Part shown: positions 22,621 to 33,755 of the stretch, one piece after another
Position numbering within the stretch: the first letter of the stretch is position 1
Layout of the letters: the number at the start of each line of letters is the position of its first letter
DNA from: Crocodylus rhombifer
Taxonomy: Eukaryota; Chordata; Crocodylia; Crocodylidae
Reading direction: 5' to 3'
Assembly: GCA_038503035.1 (NCBI GenBank)
Contig: JAVSML010025154.1
Location: forward strand, 186,001 to 250,000
DNA: 64,000 nt
Made by a program: the position numbers and the translations under genes
Notes under the pieces: generated by a model
What the model was told of the DNA's origin: nothing
What the model saw: only the letters and a program-made list of their open reading frames with translations
The model's database searches: none

Positions 22621-25022
22621 CAAAGTTGGAGAATGGCAAACATAAGAGACAGGCCTAGCAAGCAAAATGATCTAGAGGAAATAGGACAGTCAGTGCTGCA
22701 GGCAGTGGCACGAGATTTGATCTGATGGGTGGATATATCTAGGTAATTGTCTCTAACACATCAAAGTACAAAGTTCATTTGCTTCTTGTCCCTTCAGTGC
22801 TATCTTAATCAGAGCTGTCAGAAAACAGTGAGGACTTTCAAAAGGGCTTTTTCTTTTTGGATAGGGGAGTAAAGAGAAATTCCTGAATAGGTTGATGATT
22901 AAGGCTGGCACCTCAGCTTCAGGAGACCCAGACTGAAGTCCCTGCTCTGCCATCCCCCACTTCATATGTGGCTTAAAAACTAAGCTATTCTGGTGATTCT
23001 TTGGGTCTGTGCCACAGCTGTTGGAACAGGGACTTAGACATGAGTCTCCCAAATTTTTATGTGAGTGGCCTGACCATTGAGCGCTCTTTCTTTCACCTGA
23101 TGAATTAATTATACTAAGTGAAACAGCTCCAGTAGTCTAGCTTAGACTTGGTCAGATGGCTAAGGCTTCTTCCCTAAATAAGGATAAAAATTCCTGTTCC
23201 AAATCCAGAAGAGGCTTGAATCTATGACTTTCACCTTTCAGGAAATTTAGCCATTATTAGGCATTTTGGAATAGCCAGAGCTCACTCTTTCTCTCTCAGC
23301 ATAAGAATTCTTTCCTGTCCAGTCTCACATTCCCCAGAAAGGTTCTGTTTTGACAAATGGTCATTTTCCAGTGAAAAGCTCTTTGTTGAAAAAAATCCTG
23401 ACCGACTGTAATCCTGATATTGCACTCTTATTCTCTTGTTACAGCCCCTGACTGAAGAGACTCATGTGTTTAGCTATGCATGTTTTTGTTCAGTTCCCAG
23501 GGTTGGCCAAAATAGCAGGTGTTACATGCCTACGAGCCTCTCTAAGGGGATCAGAGCCTTGGGAAGAGCTTCCTTCATCCGTGAGAAACATGTAAATCAC
23601 AGGTCCGTGTGTGTTAGGAATTAAGTGCAAGGTGCAAAAAATAGTCTCTCTAGGAAGTAAATTGCATGGTTATTCAACAAAAACTTTGAAAATAAACCTG
23701 TATAGAAAGGCCACAGGTTTTTAAGGCTGTTGAGGAAAGCTTAAAAATGTTTTGGTTTTGGTCTGGGGATAGTGAAATATGTACTAATCCTCACCTCACT
23801 GATGAACCAGGAACCGAAGAGCATGGGGAAATAAGATGAGTGATTACCAAGATCCTAAAAAGAAGCAGGAAGGGCCACAGGAAGCCTCTGATGTGAGAAG
23901 TGCAATTGAACGTGAAAGAGAATGCTAAACTAGAAGAGGAGACATTACCTTTCATGCTAAAAGAGCAATGTTGTGGAACACTTTTGCAAAAGGGCAGTCA
24001 TTGCCTTTGTTTTCCACTTGCTAGAGTGAAGAATGCTAAATGAGCTGTGAAGCTACATCCAACCTGCTGTGCTTTGCCAAGTCTACTTCTACTGCAAATT
24101 AGTCTGACTCATGCCTAATATTCATGTTTCACATTCCAGCTGTATTAACATGCTCTGCATCTTTTCCTCTTAGTATTTGTGTTTTGCTGAGCATTCAGGC
24201 TTGGAGGGACTAGGGGGACAAGGAAGAGGGATTGATTCCTGCTTGATTCTATTTTCCAAATTAATTTAGAGACCTGTTGAACCATATTTTTACTTTGCTC
24301 ACTCAGAATTGATGGCCCAATCCTATGAACTGAAGTTGAAACTGGAACAGTTGCAATAATGTCATAGTTTCATAGTTTCATAGTTTGTAGTGTCGGAAGG
24401 GACATGAGCAGATCATCAAGTCCGACCCCCTGGCATGGCAGGAAAGAGTACTGGGGTCAAACGACCCCGAGAAGGTGTTCGTCTAGCCTTGTCTTAAAGA
24501 CCCCCAGGGTAGGAGCCAGCACCACTTCTCTTGGAAGCTCGTTCCAGATCCTAGCTGCCCTGACAGTGAAGTAGCACCTCCTGATGTCTAATCTGAATCT
24601 ACCCTCTGCCAGCTTGTGACCATTATTCCTGGTCACTCCTGGTAGCGCTTGGGGGAACAGTGACTCCCCCAGTGCCTGCTGGTCCCCTCTGACTAGTTTA
24701 TAACAGGCCACTAGATCCCCCCTCAGCCTTTTAGAGGCTGAACAGGTTCAGGTCCCGTAGCCTCTCCTCATAGGCCCTGCCCTGCTGTCCCCTGATCATG
24801 CGAGTGGCCCTCCTCTGGACCCTCTCCATGTTGTCCACATCCCTCCTGAAGTGCAGCACCCAGAACTGGACACAGTACTCCAGCTGTGGCCTGACCAGTG
24901 TCACATAGAGGGGGAGGATCACCTCCTTGGACCTGCTCGAGATGCACCTGTGGATGCATGACAAGGTGCGGTTGGCCTTCCTGACTGCATCCCCACACTG
25001 CTGGCCCATGTTCATCTTGGAG

Positions 25023-25813
25023 TCAATGATGACTCCCAAGATCCTTTTCTACCTCTGTACTTTTTTCCCTTCTGACAAGAAGGGAGTTCCCCAGCCTGTA
25101 GGTATGGAGCTGGTTCTTCCCCCCCAGGTGCATCACCTTGCACTTGTCAGTGTTGAAACTCATCATGTTCTCATCCGCCCACCCCTGTAACCTGGCTAGG
25201 TCTGATTGCAGCCTATTCCTCCCTTCTAGCATGCCCACTTCCCCCCACATCTTAGTGTCATCAGCTAATTTGAACAGGGTGCTTTTTACCCCCTGTCCAA
25301 GTCACTGATGAAGATATTGAACAGTGCAGGCCCAAGGACCGAGCCCTGGGGGACCCCACTGCCCACATCCCTCCAAGTCAAAAATGATCCATCTACAACC
25401 ACTCTCTGGGTGCAGCTCTCCAGCCAGTTAGCGACCCATTTGACTGTGTAGGTGTCGACACCACAGTCCCCTAGTTTTTTAATGAGAATGGGGTTAGAAA
25501 CAGCGTCCAAGGCCCTCCTAAAGTCCAGAAAGACTATGTCCACTACTACCCCTGAATCCAAGGATTTTGTGACCTGGTCAGAGAAGGCCATCAGGTTAGT
25601 CTGACAGGACCTGCCTCTACTGAACCCATGTTGGTTGCCCCTAAGCATAACCTCCCCTGCTAGACCCTGATGAACATGCACCAGAATAATTCTCTCAAAA
25701 AGCTTCTCCAGGATCGAGGTAAAACTAACTGTCCTATAGTTTCCTGGGTCCTCCTTCCTCCCTTTTTTAAAAATGGGAACCATGTTGGCCCTTTTCCAGT
25801 CCTCTGGCACCAC
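25023..25813 (-). pseudogene. CR1 ORF2 reverse transcriptase remnant
   Basis: Minus-strand frames show the reverse transcriptase order: [30 protein letters not shown], motif A as [33 protein letters not shown] (motif B), then LADDTK (motif C, in another frame near 25260) and the MSFNTDKCKVMHLG thumb-like block. Frame changes at about 25286 and 25040 break it. Continuation to the C-terminal domain runs down to 24457. Confidence 0.85.
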
Positions 25814-26189
25814 ACCGGAGCACCACGAGTGCTCATAAAGCCATGCCAGGGCTCCTGCAATGACCTCAGGCTAATTCCCTCAGCACTCTAGGGGGAGATC
25901 ATTTGGACCAGCTGATTTAAATATGTCCAGTCCCTCCAGAAGTTCCCTGACTAGATCCTCTCTAACTCTTGGCCTGGGTGCACCTTCCCTGGGGCCTAAG
26001 GGGGGCCCAGAGGGGGGGTGGTTGTTCCAGTCCCTGCTCAGGCAAATGGAGGCAAAGAAGTCATTAAATAGGTTAGCTTTGTTGTCTGGTGTGACGACCA
26101 GATTTCTTAGTGTGTCTTGCAAGGGCCTCACATTACCCGGTACCTTCTTTTTGCCCCATATGTATTTAAAAAAGGACTTCTTGTTGTCC

Positions 26190-27240
26190 TTAATCCGGGA
26201 AGCTAGTCCCAGTTCCATCTCCGCCTTGGCCTTCCTGACCGCGCCCCCCACAGCCCCAAGCAACCGCAGTATAGTCCTCCCTGGTGATGGCCCCTCCCTG
26301 CCATTGGGTGTGCGCCTCCCTTTTAGCTAGAAGACATTCCTGGATGCTTTTGGTGAGCCATGGGGGCTTTTGAGCCCTCCTGCTCCCTTTGGTCCATGTT
26401 GGGATTACCTCCCTTTGGGCTTGGAGGATCATCTCCTTAAGGAGCAACCACTCTTCTTGGACACCTGACTCCCCTCCCCTCCAGGACCTCAGTGCCTCCC
26501 CAACTAGTCTCCTTAGCTTAATGAAGTCTGCCCTCCTGAAATCAAGGGCTGCTGCCTTGCTGTAGGCCTTTGCCACCTTGCGCTGAATGGTGAATTCCAA
26601 CAGGCAGTGATTGCTGCCACCCAGGTGGTCAAACACCCTCAGTCCCCTCGTGGCCCGCATCAGGTCCAACAAGGCATCTCCCCTGGTGGGGCTGTGCACC
26701 TCCTGGGTTAGATGGAGGTCCTGCATATTGGCTAGGAACCTACGTGAGCGGTTAGACCTGGCTGACTGCTCTTTGCAGCAGATGTGTGGAAAGTTCAGGT
26801 CACCCATGATGACCATGTCTTTTGACCTAAATGCCTCCGTGAGCTGACTTAAGAATTCCTGGTCTAGCTCTTCCCCTTGGTTGGGTGGTCCATAGTAGAC
26901 CCCCATCGTTAAGTCTCTTTCCCCTTGACTGCCTTGTATTCTAACCCAGAGCACTTCAGTGTGCCCCTCCTCTGACCCTGTGCTACTTGATGAGGATGTG
27001 TATTCCTCCTTAATGTAGAGTGCCACATCCCTGCCTTTCCTCCCTGTCCTGTAGAGTCTATAGCCCTTGATATTCATTGGCTAGTCATGCATTGGGTCCC
27101 ACCATGTTTCTGTGAGCCACGCTATGTCTGGGTTGGTGTCAGCTAGCAGGAGGGTAAGTTCCTCCTGCTTGTTTCCCATACTATGAGCATTTGTGTAGAG
27201 GCATTGGCCCCCTAATCTCAGCATTGCCCTGACTCTTGTT
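26190..27240 (-). pseudogene. CR1 ORF2 apurinic-like endonuclease remnant
   Basis: The domain begins near 27230 with YTNAHSMGNKQEEL and ITE/LTETWWD-like residues, then has a TAG stop just before the Met at 27077. The following 295 codons are open: KGRDVALYIKEEYT, EVLWVRIQG, MGDLNFPHICC and FDHLGGSNHCLLEF are visible. The Asp of the usual SDH catalytic motif is Asn here (S-N-H at 26607-26615), which should inactivate nicking. It is followed by the reverse transcriptase of the same element in other frames. Confidence 0.85.
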
Positions 27241-27342
27241 GCTTACTGTTCGTCGGTCTAGGCTGGGGTGTAGTTGTGAGTGCTGCTTTGTTTAGCAGTC
27301 CAAGACTTCCTCCGCCCTTATCTTCCCCTTCCCCCGACAAGC

Positions 27343-27870
27343 CTAGTTGAAAGCCCACTGGAGGAGATCCGCCAACCTAGAAGAGAACACACACTTACCT
27401 TTAGGGGAAGGGTGGATCCCATCCCATCCAAGCATGTCTCTTGTCATGATGTGTGGATCGTTGTCTAGGAAGCTGAAGCCCACCTCAAAACACCATTCCC
27501 AAAGCTGCCGGTTGGTCTCTGTGATGCAGGTCTCATGTTGTCTTCCACGTCTGCTCACTGGTAGGACAGAAGAGAATACCACCTGTGCACCTATCTCCTT
27601 CAGCACGCCCCTCAGAGTATGGTAGTCCTCCATCAGGTGATCAGGGCTTCTCCTGGCCGCATTGTTAGTAACCACATGGGGTAGTAATTGGTGGGCTGGA
27701 TCACAGGCTAGGTCATTCCCGTCACGTCCTGAATCCTTGCTCCAGACAGGCAGTAGACCTCGCGTGTTGAGGGGTCCTGGCAACAGATGGAGCCCTCTGT
27801 ACCTCTCAGGATGGAGTCACCTATGATGATCACTTGACACTTCCTCCTCTGGGACTGCTTGGCTCCTTCA
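27343..27870 (-). pseudogene. CR1 ORF1 esterase (SGNH-type) remnant
   Basis: Minus-strand reading frames carry VIIIGDSILRGTEG, with the GDS nucleophile motif at 27813-27821, and about 130 residues later GWDGIHPSPKGK, with the D-x-x-H motif at 27412-27423. These are the two hallmark blocks of SGNH/GDSL hydrolases, and an esterase domain is known in ORF1 of CR1 LINEs. The GDS block and the main frame (27783-27343) are connected across a frame change near 27780, and the N-terminal piece ends in a stop at 27868. It is therefore a relic rather than a working enzyme. Confidence 0.8.
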
Positions 27871-28920
27871 GCCTGTTTGGCTGAAGTGTGGAGTTGCCTC
27901 CTCTCTTTCCTTCTCCTTCAGTGTTGCCAGGGCCTCGTACCTGTTCTCCAGCTGGACTGGAGGAACTGGTACTATTGTGTTGTGAGCAGCCCTGGTTCTG
28001 GAGGTGACCGTCTGCCACGCTGCAGTGGAGGGCATGTTGAGGCTGCAGCTCATAGAGTACTTCTAAAAGGGCACTACAGCTTATGCCCAAAGAGAGATTT
28101 TAATACATGTTGCCATTATTTTAAAATAGCTGCCAGGTTGGATGGGAGCTCTTGCATAATGAAGAATGACATGGGACTGAAAAGCGATCCTTAAGTCTAG
28201 CCCTCAGCTGTTGCAAGCAACTAGGTTGTATAATTAATTTTATAAACACTGATTGACATTGGTTAATGTACAATAATAGCTTGATCAGTATGAAAAGACA
28301 TTATTTATTAGAGCAAGCCTGTTTCACTGAACCTATTTCTAGTTCAGCACACGCTGAGGTCTCCACAGGGCTAGGGAACTCCTTTTATCTCCCTACCACC
28401 TTCCACTGTTCCCAACAAAGCATCAAGGCTTGAATAGACCATTCATGCCTTCCTTCCAACACATTCTGCTGGCTTCCTCTCTAACCGCTACTGTTCTCCC
28501 CAGGTCTCTATTGATTCCCCCTTTCTCCCCTTTCCCTTTGCCTAGTGAGAGCTTTCTTTTGTTCAACAGTCACTCAGAACCAAATGGTTTGCCTCATTCA
28601 GTGTCATGAGCTTTAACTGAGTAGCATTGTAACATGTGCCTCTGCTCAAACCAACACCCTTTACTAACTAGCTCCTTCCAGAGTGCCATAAAGACACACA
28701 CCTTGATGGTGGTTTACTTTGAGAATTGGAGCTAGTAGCATGCACATGAGTCTGTGAAAACCAAAATGTATGATGGATACTTGTGGAAAAAAATCCACAG
28801 AATTATTCTATGTATACTGTGGAATATTCCCATATACAGGAAAGGCATGTCCTCTTACTTCGGGTAGTTACACTGGGAAGGGATGAAATATTGGAGAATA
28901 TACTGGGTTAGCTCCCAAGT

Positions 28921-28988
28921 GACCTAATTAATCATGACCTAATAAATTAAATTAAATGACCTAATTAAATGACCTAATAAATCATGAG
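28921..28988 (+). repeat. Short imperfect array of GACCTAAT words
   Basis: Four copies of GACCTAAT start at 28921, 28936, 28958 and 28971, separated by ATTAAAT/AAATCAT words. It directly abuts the MITE-like element at 28989. Confidence 0.8.
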
Positions 28989-29224
28989 TGGGTACATCTA
29001 CATAAGACGCCATAATGCACAGTAGTTTAATCTACTGCACATTAATGCATCACGGCAGAAACTGTATGTGCACTAATGCACATTAAGTGTCACAAAAAAA
29101 CCTGTTTGCTTTGCTACCGAGCATTAGCACAAGCTCATGTGCCTTTATGTAGTACCTCATATTAGAGGAACTAAACTTAATGAGCAGCAGCAAAGGTGCA
29201 TTAAGGAATGTGTAGACATGCCCA
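28989..29224. mobile_element. MITE-like element, TGGGCA..CTACA ends
   Basis: Left end TGGGTACATCTACATAAGAC. The right end, reverse-complemented, is TGGGCATGTCTACACATTCC. An inner palindrome around 29013-29046 (GCACAGTAGTTTAATCTACTGC) follows the left end. No coding potential. The ends resemble those at 40721-40999 and 57812-58290. Confidence 0.65.
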
Positions 29225-30027
29225 GTATGTCTAAATTATAACAACATTGGACTAGCTTGGAAAGTTCTGCAAATCTGTCTATCCATGAATCAGTTATCTG
29301 TGTTAACATTTAGGAGTAGGGTGTGAGGGAAAGGGGAGGGAAATGGGGTGGAGGGGATAAGCTGAGTACCCAAACAATGAAGCACCAAGAAGCCCAGCTG
29401 TTCCCTTTAAAACTGTCACTTCATTTCTTACCCTGCTAGCCCTTGTGCACCAGAATTGCAAGGGCTTTCCCTGTGGCTACAGGAGACCATGTCAGAAACA
29501 TTCCCCACAAAAGTTCAGCAAGAGCTGTTCCAGCCCCTTTCAACCACAAAGCACCTTATGGAAGTAAGGTGCACCCAAATGCACCATAACAAACTTAGTA
29601 TCTTTAGTCCAAAAAATCCCTACAACATGCCCCAGTGACAGAGCAGGAGAGATGAGGGCATAGCCAGTGCCTCAGACTGTGCAGTGGCAGGGAACTCGTT
29701 AGGTACAATGTGACCAGATGATTTGTGGGAAGTAGAAAATGCTTCATGCTACAGTAGAAAGGTAAGAAAAACCTCAATGTTCTTGCCAATCTAACCAGGG
29801 GAGAAACTTCCCCAAATCTTGTGATCAGTTTGATTCTGACTGTATGTATGTACAAAATGCACTATGAGAGACATCTCAGTACAATTAGGAGCACTCTCAC
29901 TGACCATTTTGAAGTGTAGCTAATGCCTGATGGATGCAATGAGCCTTGTTAGCATATTACACATTCATTGTGAAATAAAATGAACAAGGGAAGAAAATGT
30001 AAATGTTGACTTCCCTGTAGGACATCC

Positions 30028-30390
30028 TTAAGACACAAACTTGATTAAAAAACCCCAGGATGTCACAAGCCTACCACCCTTGTGCAAACCTTCATACCAC
30101 CTCATACCACAGAAGCTAAGCTCGCTATTGCCTTCATAGCCAAACAATATGGATACCAGTAAGAGGTTTCCACTAGTGTAAGAAGAGGAAGAACATATAG
30201 CCCACAAGTAATTCCAAAGCTTTTTAATTAAATATAAGAGGGTGACTGCAATGACAAAAAGATGATGCTTCTTAACAAAAAAGAACAGCAGTTCCCTCAC
30301 TGCATAGATAACATGAATGAAGATGAAGCAATACAGGAACAAAGAAAGCTGGTCCTGAGGTCTGAGGAGGTCCTGAAGTCCCTCAGCAGC
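30028..30390 (-). CDS. Gene 1, last exon: C-terminal hydrophobic hairpin
   Basis: Minus-strand terminal exon of 120 codons plus stop. A strong acceptor (CCTTTTTTCCACAG before GCTGCTGAG) sets the start at 30390 in phase 0. Residues 1-14 form a polar lead (AAEGLQDLLRPQDQ). Residues 17-31 are a hydrophobic segment containing LFLYCFIFIHVIY, and a second hydrophobic run covers about 34-55, ending in KK. About 32 of the first 57 residues equal the last exon of gene 2 without gaps, including that 13-residue block, so this is a conserved domain. A C-terminal pair of hydrophobic segments after coiled coil suggests a tail-anchored or hairpin membrane protein with the coiled coil in the cytosol; this is inference. 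After about residue 60 similarity is lost. The frame runs about 60 residues past the KK, whereas gene 2 stops 12 residues after it, which looks like loss of the ancestral stop codon. Confidence 0.82.
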   Translation of the reverse strand, partial: AAEGLQDLLRPQDQLSLFLYCFIFIHVIYAVRELLFFFVKKHHLFVIAVTLLYLIKKLWNYLWAICSSSSYTSGNLLLVSILFGYEGNSELSFCGMRWYEGLHKGGRLVTSWGFLIKFVS

Positions 30391-31450
30391 CTGTGGAAAA
30401 AAGGGAAGAAATGTGAGATATTGCAACCCCGTGTTCTATATCTCACCTTACAAAGACCCCTTTGGTCCGCACAAGTAGGCTTTGGATCCGGCTGCTTTGG
30501 ATGCCAGCGATCGGGTTCCCGCTTTGATCCAGCCATAGCAGCTTTGAAGCTGTCAGGCAAAATTCGTAACATGGGTACTTGTGCAACTGTGTCTGTCTTG
30601 GGGCAGTTGATTGTTTGTATTGATTATTTCCTCTCCTTAGTTTGTGGTTGTGTAGGTGTTAATCATTGCTTGTTAACTCGTTAACACCTAATGAGAGCAC
30701 ACGTATATGGGGCCTCTTCTGCTCCTTGGAGCAAGTGTGAATGGTAGCATAGAGATTTAGCTGGGAGGAGGGAAAAAGCCCAGAAAGTGAAGGATTTGGT
30801 ACTTTGAAACTGCAGGTTGGGGGTATTCAAAGGGGAGTGGCCATGGGGAGCAAGTAGAAAAAGTGCATCTGGTTAAGGAAGGGAAAAGGGACTTATTTCT
30901 TTTATTCAGATCCCAAGATCAGGGCTTCATGCATCAGGTCAGAGAAAGCTCCTTTGTATTTTCTTGGCTGAGGCAGGAAAAAAGGGAAGGGGAGGCTTAT
31001 CAGTAGATACAGCAGAGAGAAAGAGTGCTGATTTCTGCTGGGCTTTTCTTCTGGTTTGTTTACTTGGTTACATTGGAAGGAGAGGGCGTTTTTATGAGAG
31101 GGCAGAATTTTCCAATCAGCATGGGAAACTGAAGCTGCAGTTGCATTTACACGGAAGGGAGGTTAGTCACTTTTAACCCTGTCTCCTATCAGACAAACCA
31201 AAAATATGAAAAAGGCAGGATAACTTTTTTCTTCAGTAGAATCATTCATCTGTAAGATGCAAGTGTAAGTCATGATGCTGGGATTTGATTTAGACTAACT
31301 AGAAGGTTCCTCAAAAGTTAAGAGAATTAAGCTCATTCACTTCCTTCCTGGCGATTTGGAAAAAACGTTATTTGAGGTGGTAGCCATTTTCTGAATGCAT
31401 GTCCTGGACCATGCCATTCTTCTTCCTTATATTGTCACTTTTATACTTAC

Positions 31451-31734
31451 TGGCCCAGATGCCTGCAGACGCATTAGCTCCATCTTCTCTTTGTGCTGCC
31501 GTTGCTTCTGCTTCTCTTCATATTGATATTTCAGCATTGCTAGCTCCATATCCTGCCGCATCTTCTCCAGCTCAGTCTCAGTGGCTGGGGTCTGCCTGAA
31601 ATTTGCCACCTTCATCTCCAGCCAGTTATTGATTTTCCTCTCATTGGTGACTGATTGCAGATACTTGAGTTCTGCCTGTGGCTTGGTCTCCCTATGCATC
31701 TCCTGGTCTGCAGTGTTTTGTAGCTCTGTCGCAT
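31451..31734 (-). CDS. Gene 1, coiled-coil exon cut by an assembly gap
   Basis: Minus-strand coding exon. The frame is open from the 10-N gap at 31735-31744 down to a donor in which CCA is followed by GTAAGTATAA, so the exon ends at 31451 in phase 0. It encodes a linker with an ANFRQTP motif and then one module (TETELEKMR..MELAMLKYQ, then KQRQHKEKMELMRLQ). Both match the linker (AKFRQ) and modules of the exon at 37.7-38.7 kb. The 5' end of the exon, with its acceptor, lies in or beyond the gap and cannot be placed. The exon is downstream of the 996-nt exon and upstream of the membrane exon of the same gene. All three are phase 0, so they can splice in frame. Other small exons may lie in the 6-kb intron between 37.7 and 31.7 kb, but none was recognised. 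Confidence 0.8.
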
Positions 31735-31744
31735 NNNNNNNNNN
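31735..31744. other. 10-N assembly gap in a gene 1 exon
   Basis: Ten undetermined bases. The exon frame is open up to the gap on its right-hand (5') side, so the missing bases probably include exon sequence or its acceptor. Confidence 0.99.
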
Positions 31745-31981
31745 TGTCCACAGGGAGACCTGCTAGTTGAGATCCAATGTAACCTGGCCTTAAATAAAGG
31801 CTGACTCTCCTCCTCTGAGGGAAGCCAGGTGACATAGTGGTACTGCAGACATTGACAGGAATGAATTCCACTGCATCACTGTCCTCCCTGCTGGCTTGTG
31901 GTAGGGTCAAATTTGCTGTTTTGGGGTTATGGGGGTAAAGTGAGTTAAATTACCCAAATCTTCCTCTGCTTACATAAAAGG

Positions 31982-32310
31982 CAGTGATTCCCAACCAGGG
32001 TACCATGGATCCCTAGAGTATCTTGAGTTCCTTTCAAGGGTGTTATGGAGTGCTTCACAATATTAGCACTGTCAGGTATGCAAGCATGATTCACAAGATA
32101 AACCCAGCGTTTTCAAATAGGAAGCCGTTGAGTCAAAAACGTTTGACCCACTGTCGTCTTTATGAGTTCTTTGCCACAAAAGAATTGCTCTATTATTTTT
32201 CTATAGTCAAAAAATGAGTGAAAACTAACAACTGCTCCCTTGACTCTATTGAGGGGCTGCCCTGGGTCTAGTGAAGAGCGTCTCAAGTCTAAAAAGGTTG
32301 AGAATCTCTG
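31982..32310 (+). mobile_element. Non-autonomous hAT element, copy 1 of a pair
   Basis: Ends CAGTGATTCCCAACC and GGTTGAGAATCTCTG. Flanking 8-mers ATAAAAGG and TTATAAGG agree at 6 of 8. The interior (AATATTAGCACTGTCAGG, ATTCACAAGATAAACCCAG, TTTCAAATAGGAA) is clearly homologous to the copy at 52010-52298. It lies in the gene 1 intron close to the exon at 31451-31734. Confidence 0.8.
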
Positions 32311-32977
32311 TTATAAGGGCACTACAGGCAACAGAACAGTTTCACTGTTATCCATGCTGTAATTCACACTATATGAAAATACCGAAAGACAGAGTCTATA
32401 ATCAGGCATACTGACCAATGCCCTTTGTTCTACGTTCTGACGTGGGACCTGTTTTCCAACATTGGCTTTCAGGTTAAGGATGCTTATTAGTGGGTTAGGC
32501 CGTTACACAGGTTGTCCCTCTCCAGCTTCTGTAACCTCACTGCAGAGCATTAAACTACTATTTGATTTGTCCGTATGAAATAGAAGACTATTTAATAGCA
32601 CACTTCCACCCAGGTCTTATGTGCTGTCTCACCAATGGTGGTAGTTGTGTGCAAAAGGTAAATCTGATAGCTCTATTCTCATGGTGTTTTGAACCTTTGC
32701 CTGCTTAGGGTCTAGAACAGTTACTTCTATCATCATTCATGAACCTAGAAAATTCATGAGTATAGAAAATACTCACATTGTGTAGGGATATCTATATCCC
32801 TGCTTATTACAGTATGGGAGCAACAGTCACAGCCAAATCACTACAGACTGATAGCTCAGCTTCCTTCCTGCACACCTTTCCATTCTTGCTGTAATGGACA
32901 GCTCCTGAATGTTACATTCAGAGATAGTGGGAGAGTTAGAAACAGCTCCCCTCTTTGGATGATGGGGCCCCTTTAGA

Positions 32978-33755
32978 ATCATGAAATCATAGACTAATAG
33001 AAAATGAGGTTTGGAAGGGACCTCAGGATGACAGCTAGGCCAACCTCCTGCTCAAAGCAGCACCATCCCCAACTAGATCATCCCAGCCAACCCTTTGTCT
33101 AGCTGGGTCTTAAAAACGTCCAAGGGTGGAGAATCCACAACCTCTCTGGGTAACCTGTTCCAGTGTTTTACTACCCTCCTAGTGAGAAAATTCTTCCTAA
33201 TATCTAGCCTAAATTTCCCTTGCTGCAACTTGAGACTATTGCTCCTTGTTCTGTCATCTGCCATCACTGAGAACAGTCTCCTCTTTCAAACGTCCCCTCA
33301 TGTAGTTGAAGGCTGCTTTTAAATCCCCTCTTAGTTTTCTCTTCTCTAGACTTAATAAGCCCAGTTCTCTCAGCCTCTTCTCCTAAGATATGTGCCCCAG
33401 CCTCCTCACCATTTTTGTTGCCCTGCTGGACTCTCCCCAATTTGTCCACATCCTTTTTGTATGGGGGGGGCTCAAAACTTAACACAATACTCCAGATGTG
33501 GCCTCAACAGTCACTTCCCTTGACCTGCTGGCAACACACCTACCAATACAGCCTGGTATGTTGTTAGCCTTCCTTGCAACAAGGGCACACTGCTGGCTCA
33601 TATCCAGCTTACTGTCCACTCTAACCCCCCAGGTCCTTTTCTGCAGAGCTGCTGCCCTTCAGTCCCCAGCCTATACTGGTGCAAGGGATTGTTCTGTCCT
33701 AAGTGCAGGACTTTGCACTTGTCCTTGTTGAACCTCAGGTAGGCCAGTAGATGTT
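32978..33755 (-). mobile_element. CR1 LINE, older subfamily, 5'-truncated
   Basis: Minus-strand CR1. The 3' end is at about 32985 (AATCATAGACTAATAG, then GGTTTGGAAGGGACCTCAGG), a different 3' block from the other copies. The C-terminal domain is readable at 33267-33073 ([20 protein letters not shown]). The upstream part is broken by frameshifts up to about 33750 (TTGTCCTTGTTGAACCTCAG). It lies in the region between gene 1 exons, antisense-neutral, i.e. on the same strand as the gene. Confidence 0.85.

Larger units (their letters stand above)
20883..24363. other. Intergenic DNA with two worn repeats only
   Basis: Apart from the GGGTCAGACC repeat at 21620 and the old CR1 piece at 22478, nothing was recognised. 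A 147-codon frame at 21415-21858 runs through that repeat and has no domain signature. A CAGTGATTCTC-like hAT end may lie near 21334. Confidence 0.55.
24364..28090 (-). mobile_element. Nearly full-length CR1 LINE (ORF1 and ORF2 remnants)
   Basis: Minus-strand CR1, with its 3' end at 24364 (TCATAG-type short repeats, then the GGAAGGGACATGAG block) and its 5' part near 28.09 kb. In coding order it holds an ORF1 N-terminal piece (about 28053-27868), an esterase-like ORF1 domain (27830-27343), the ORF2 endonuclease (about 27230-26190), a linker region (26263-25880), the reverse transcriptase (25813-25023) and the C-terminal LDIRR..RIWNELPREVV domain (24711-24457). ORF2 is spread over several frames, so the copy is dead. 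About 3.7 kb makes it the longest CR1 in the window; the family's full length is usually 4-5 kb. Confidence 0.92.
28091..30027. other. Intergenic DNA left of gene 1
   Basis: Contains the GACCTAAT array and the MITE-like element at 28.9-29.2 kb. The rest, including the presumed 3' flank of gene 1 below 30028, shows no clear minus-strand AATAAA close to the stop codon. Confidence 0.5.

Noticed and set aside
31692..31910. Frame across the 10-N gap
   Set aside because: Reads a different frame from the coiled-coil exon and depends on the unknown bases.
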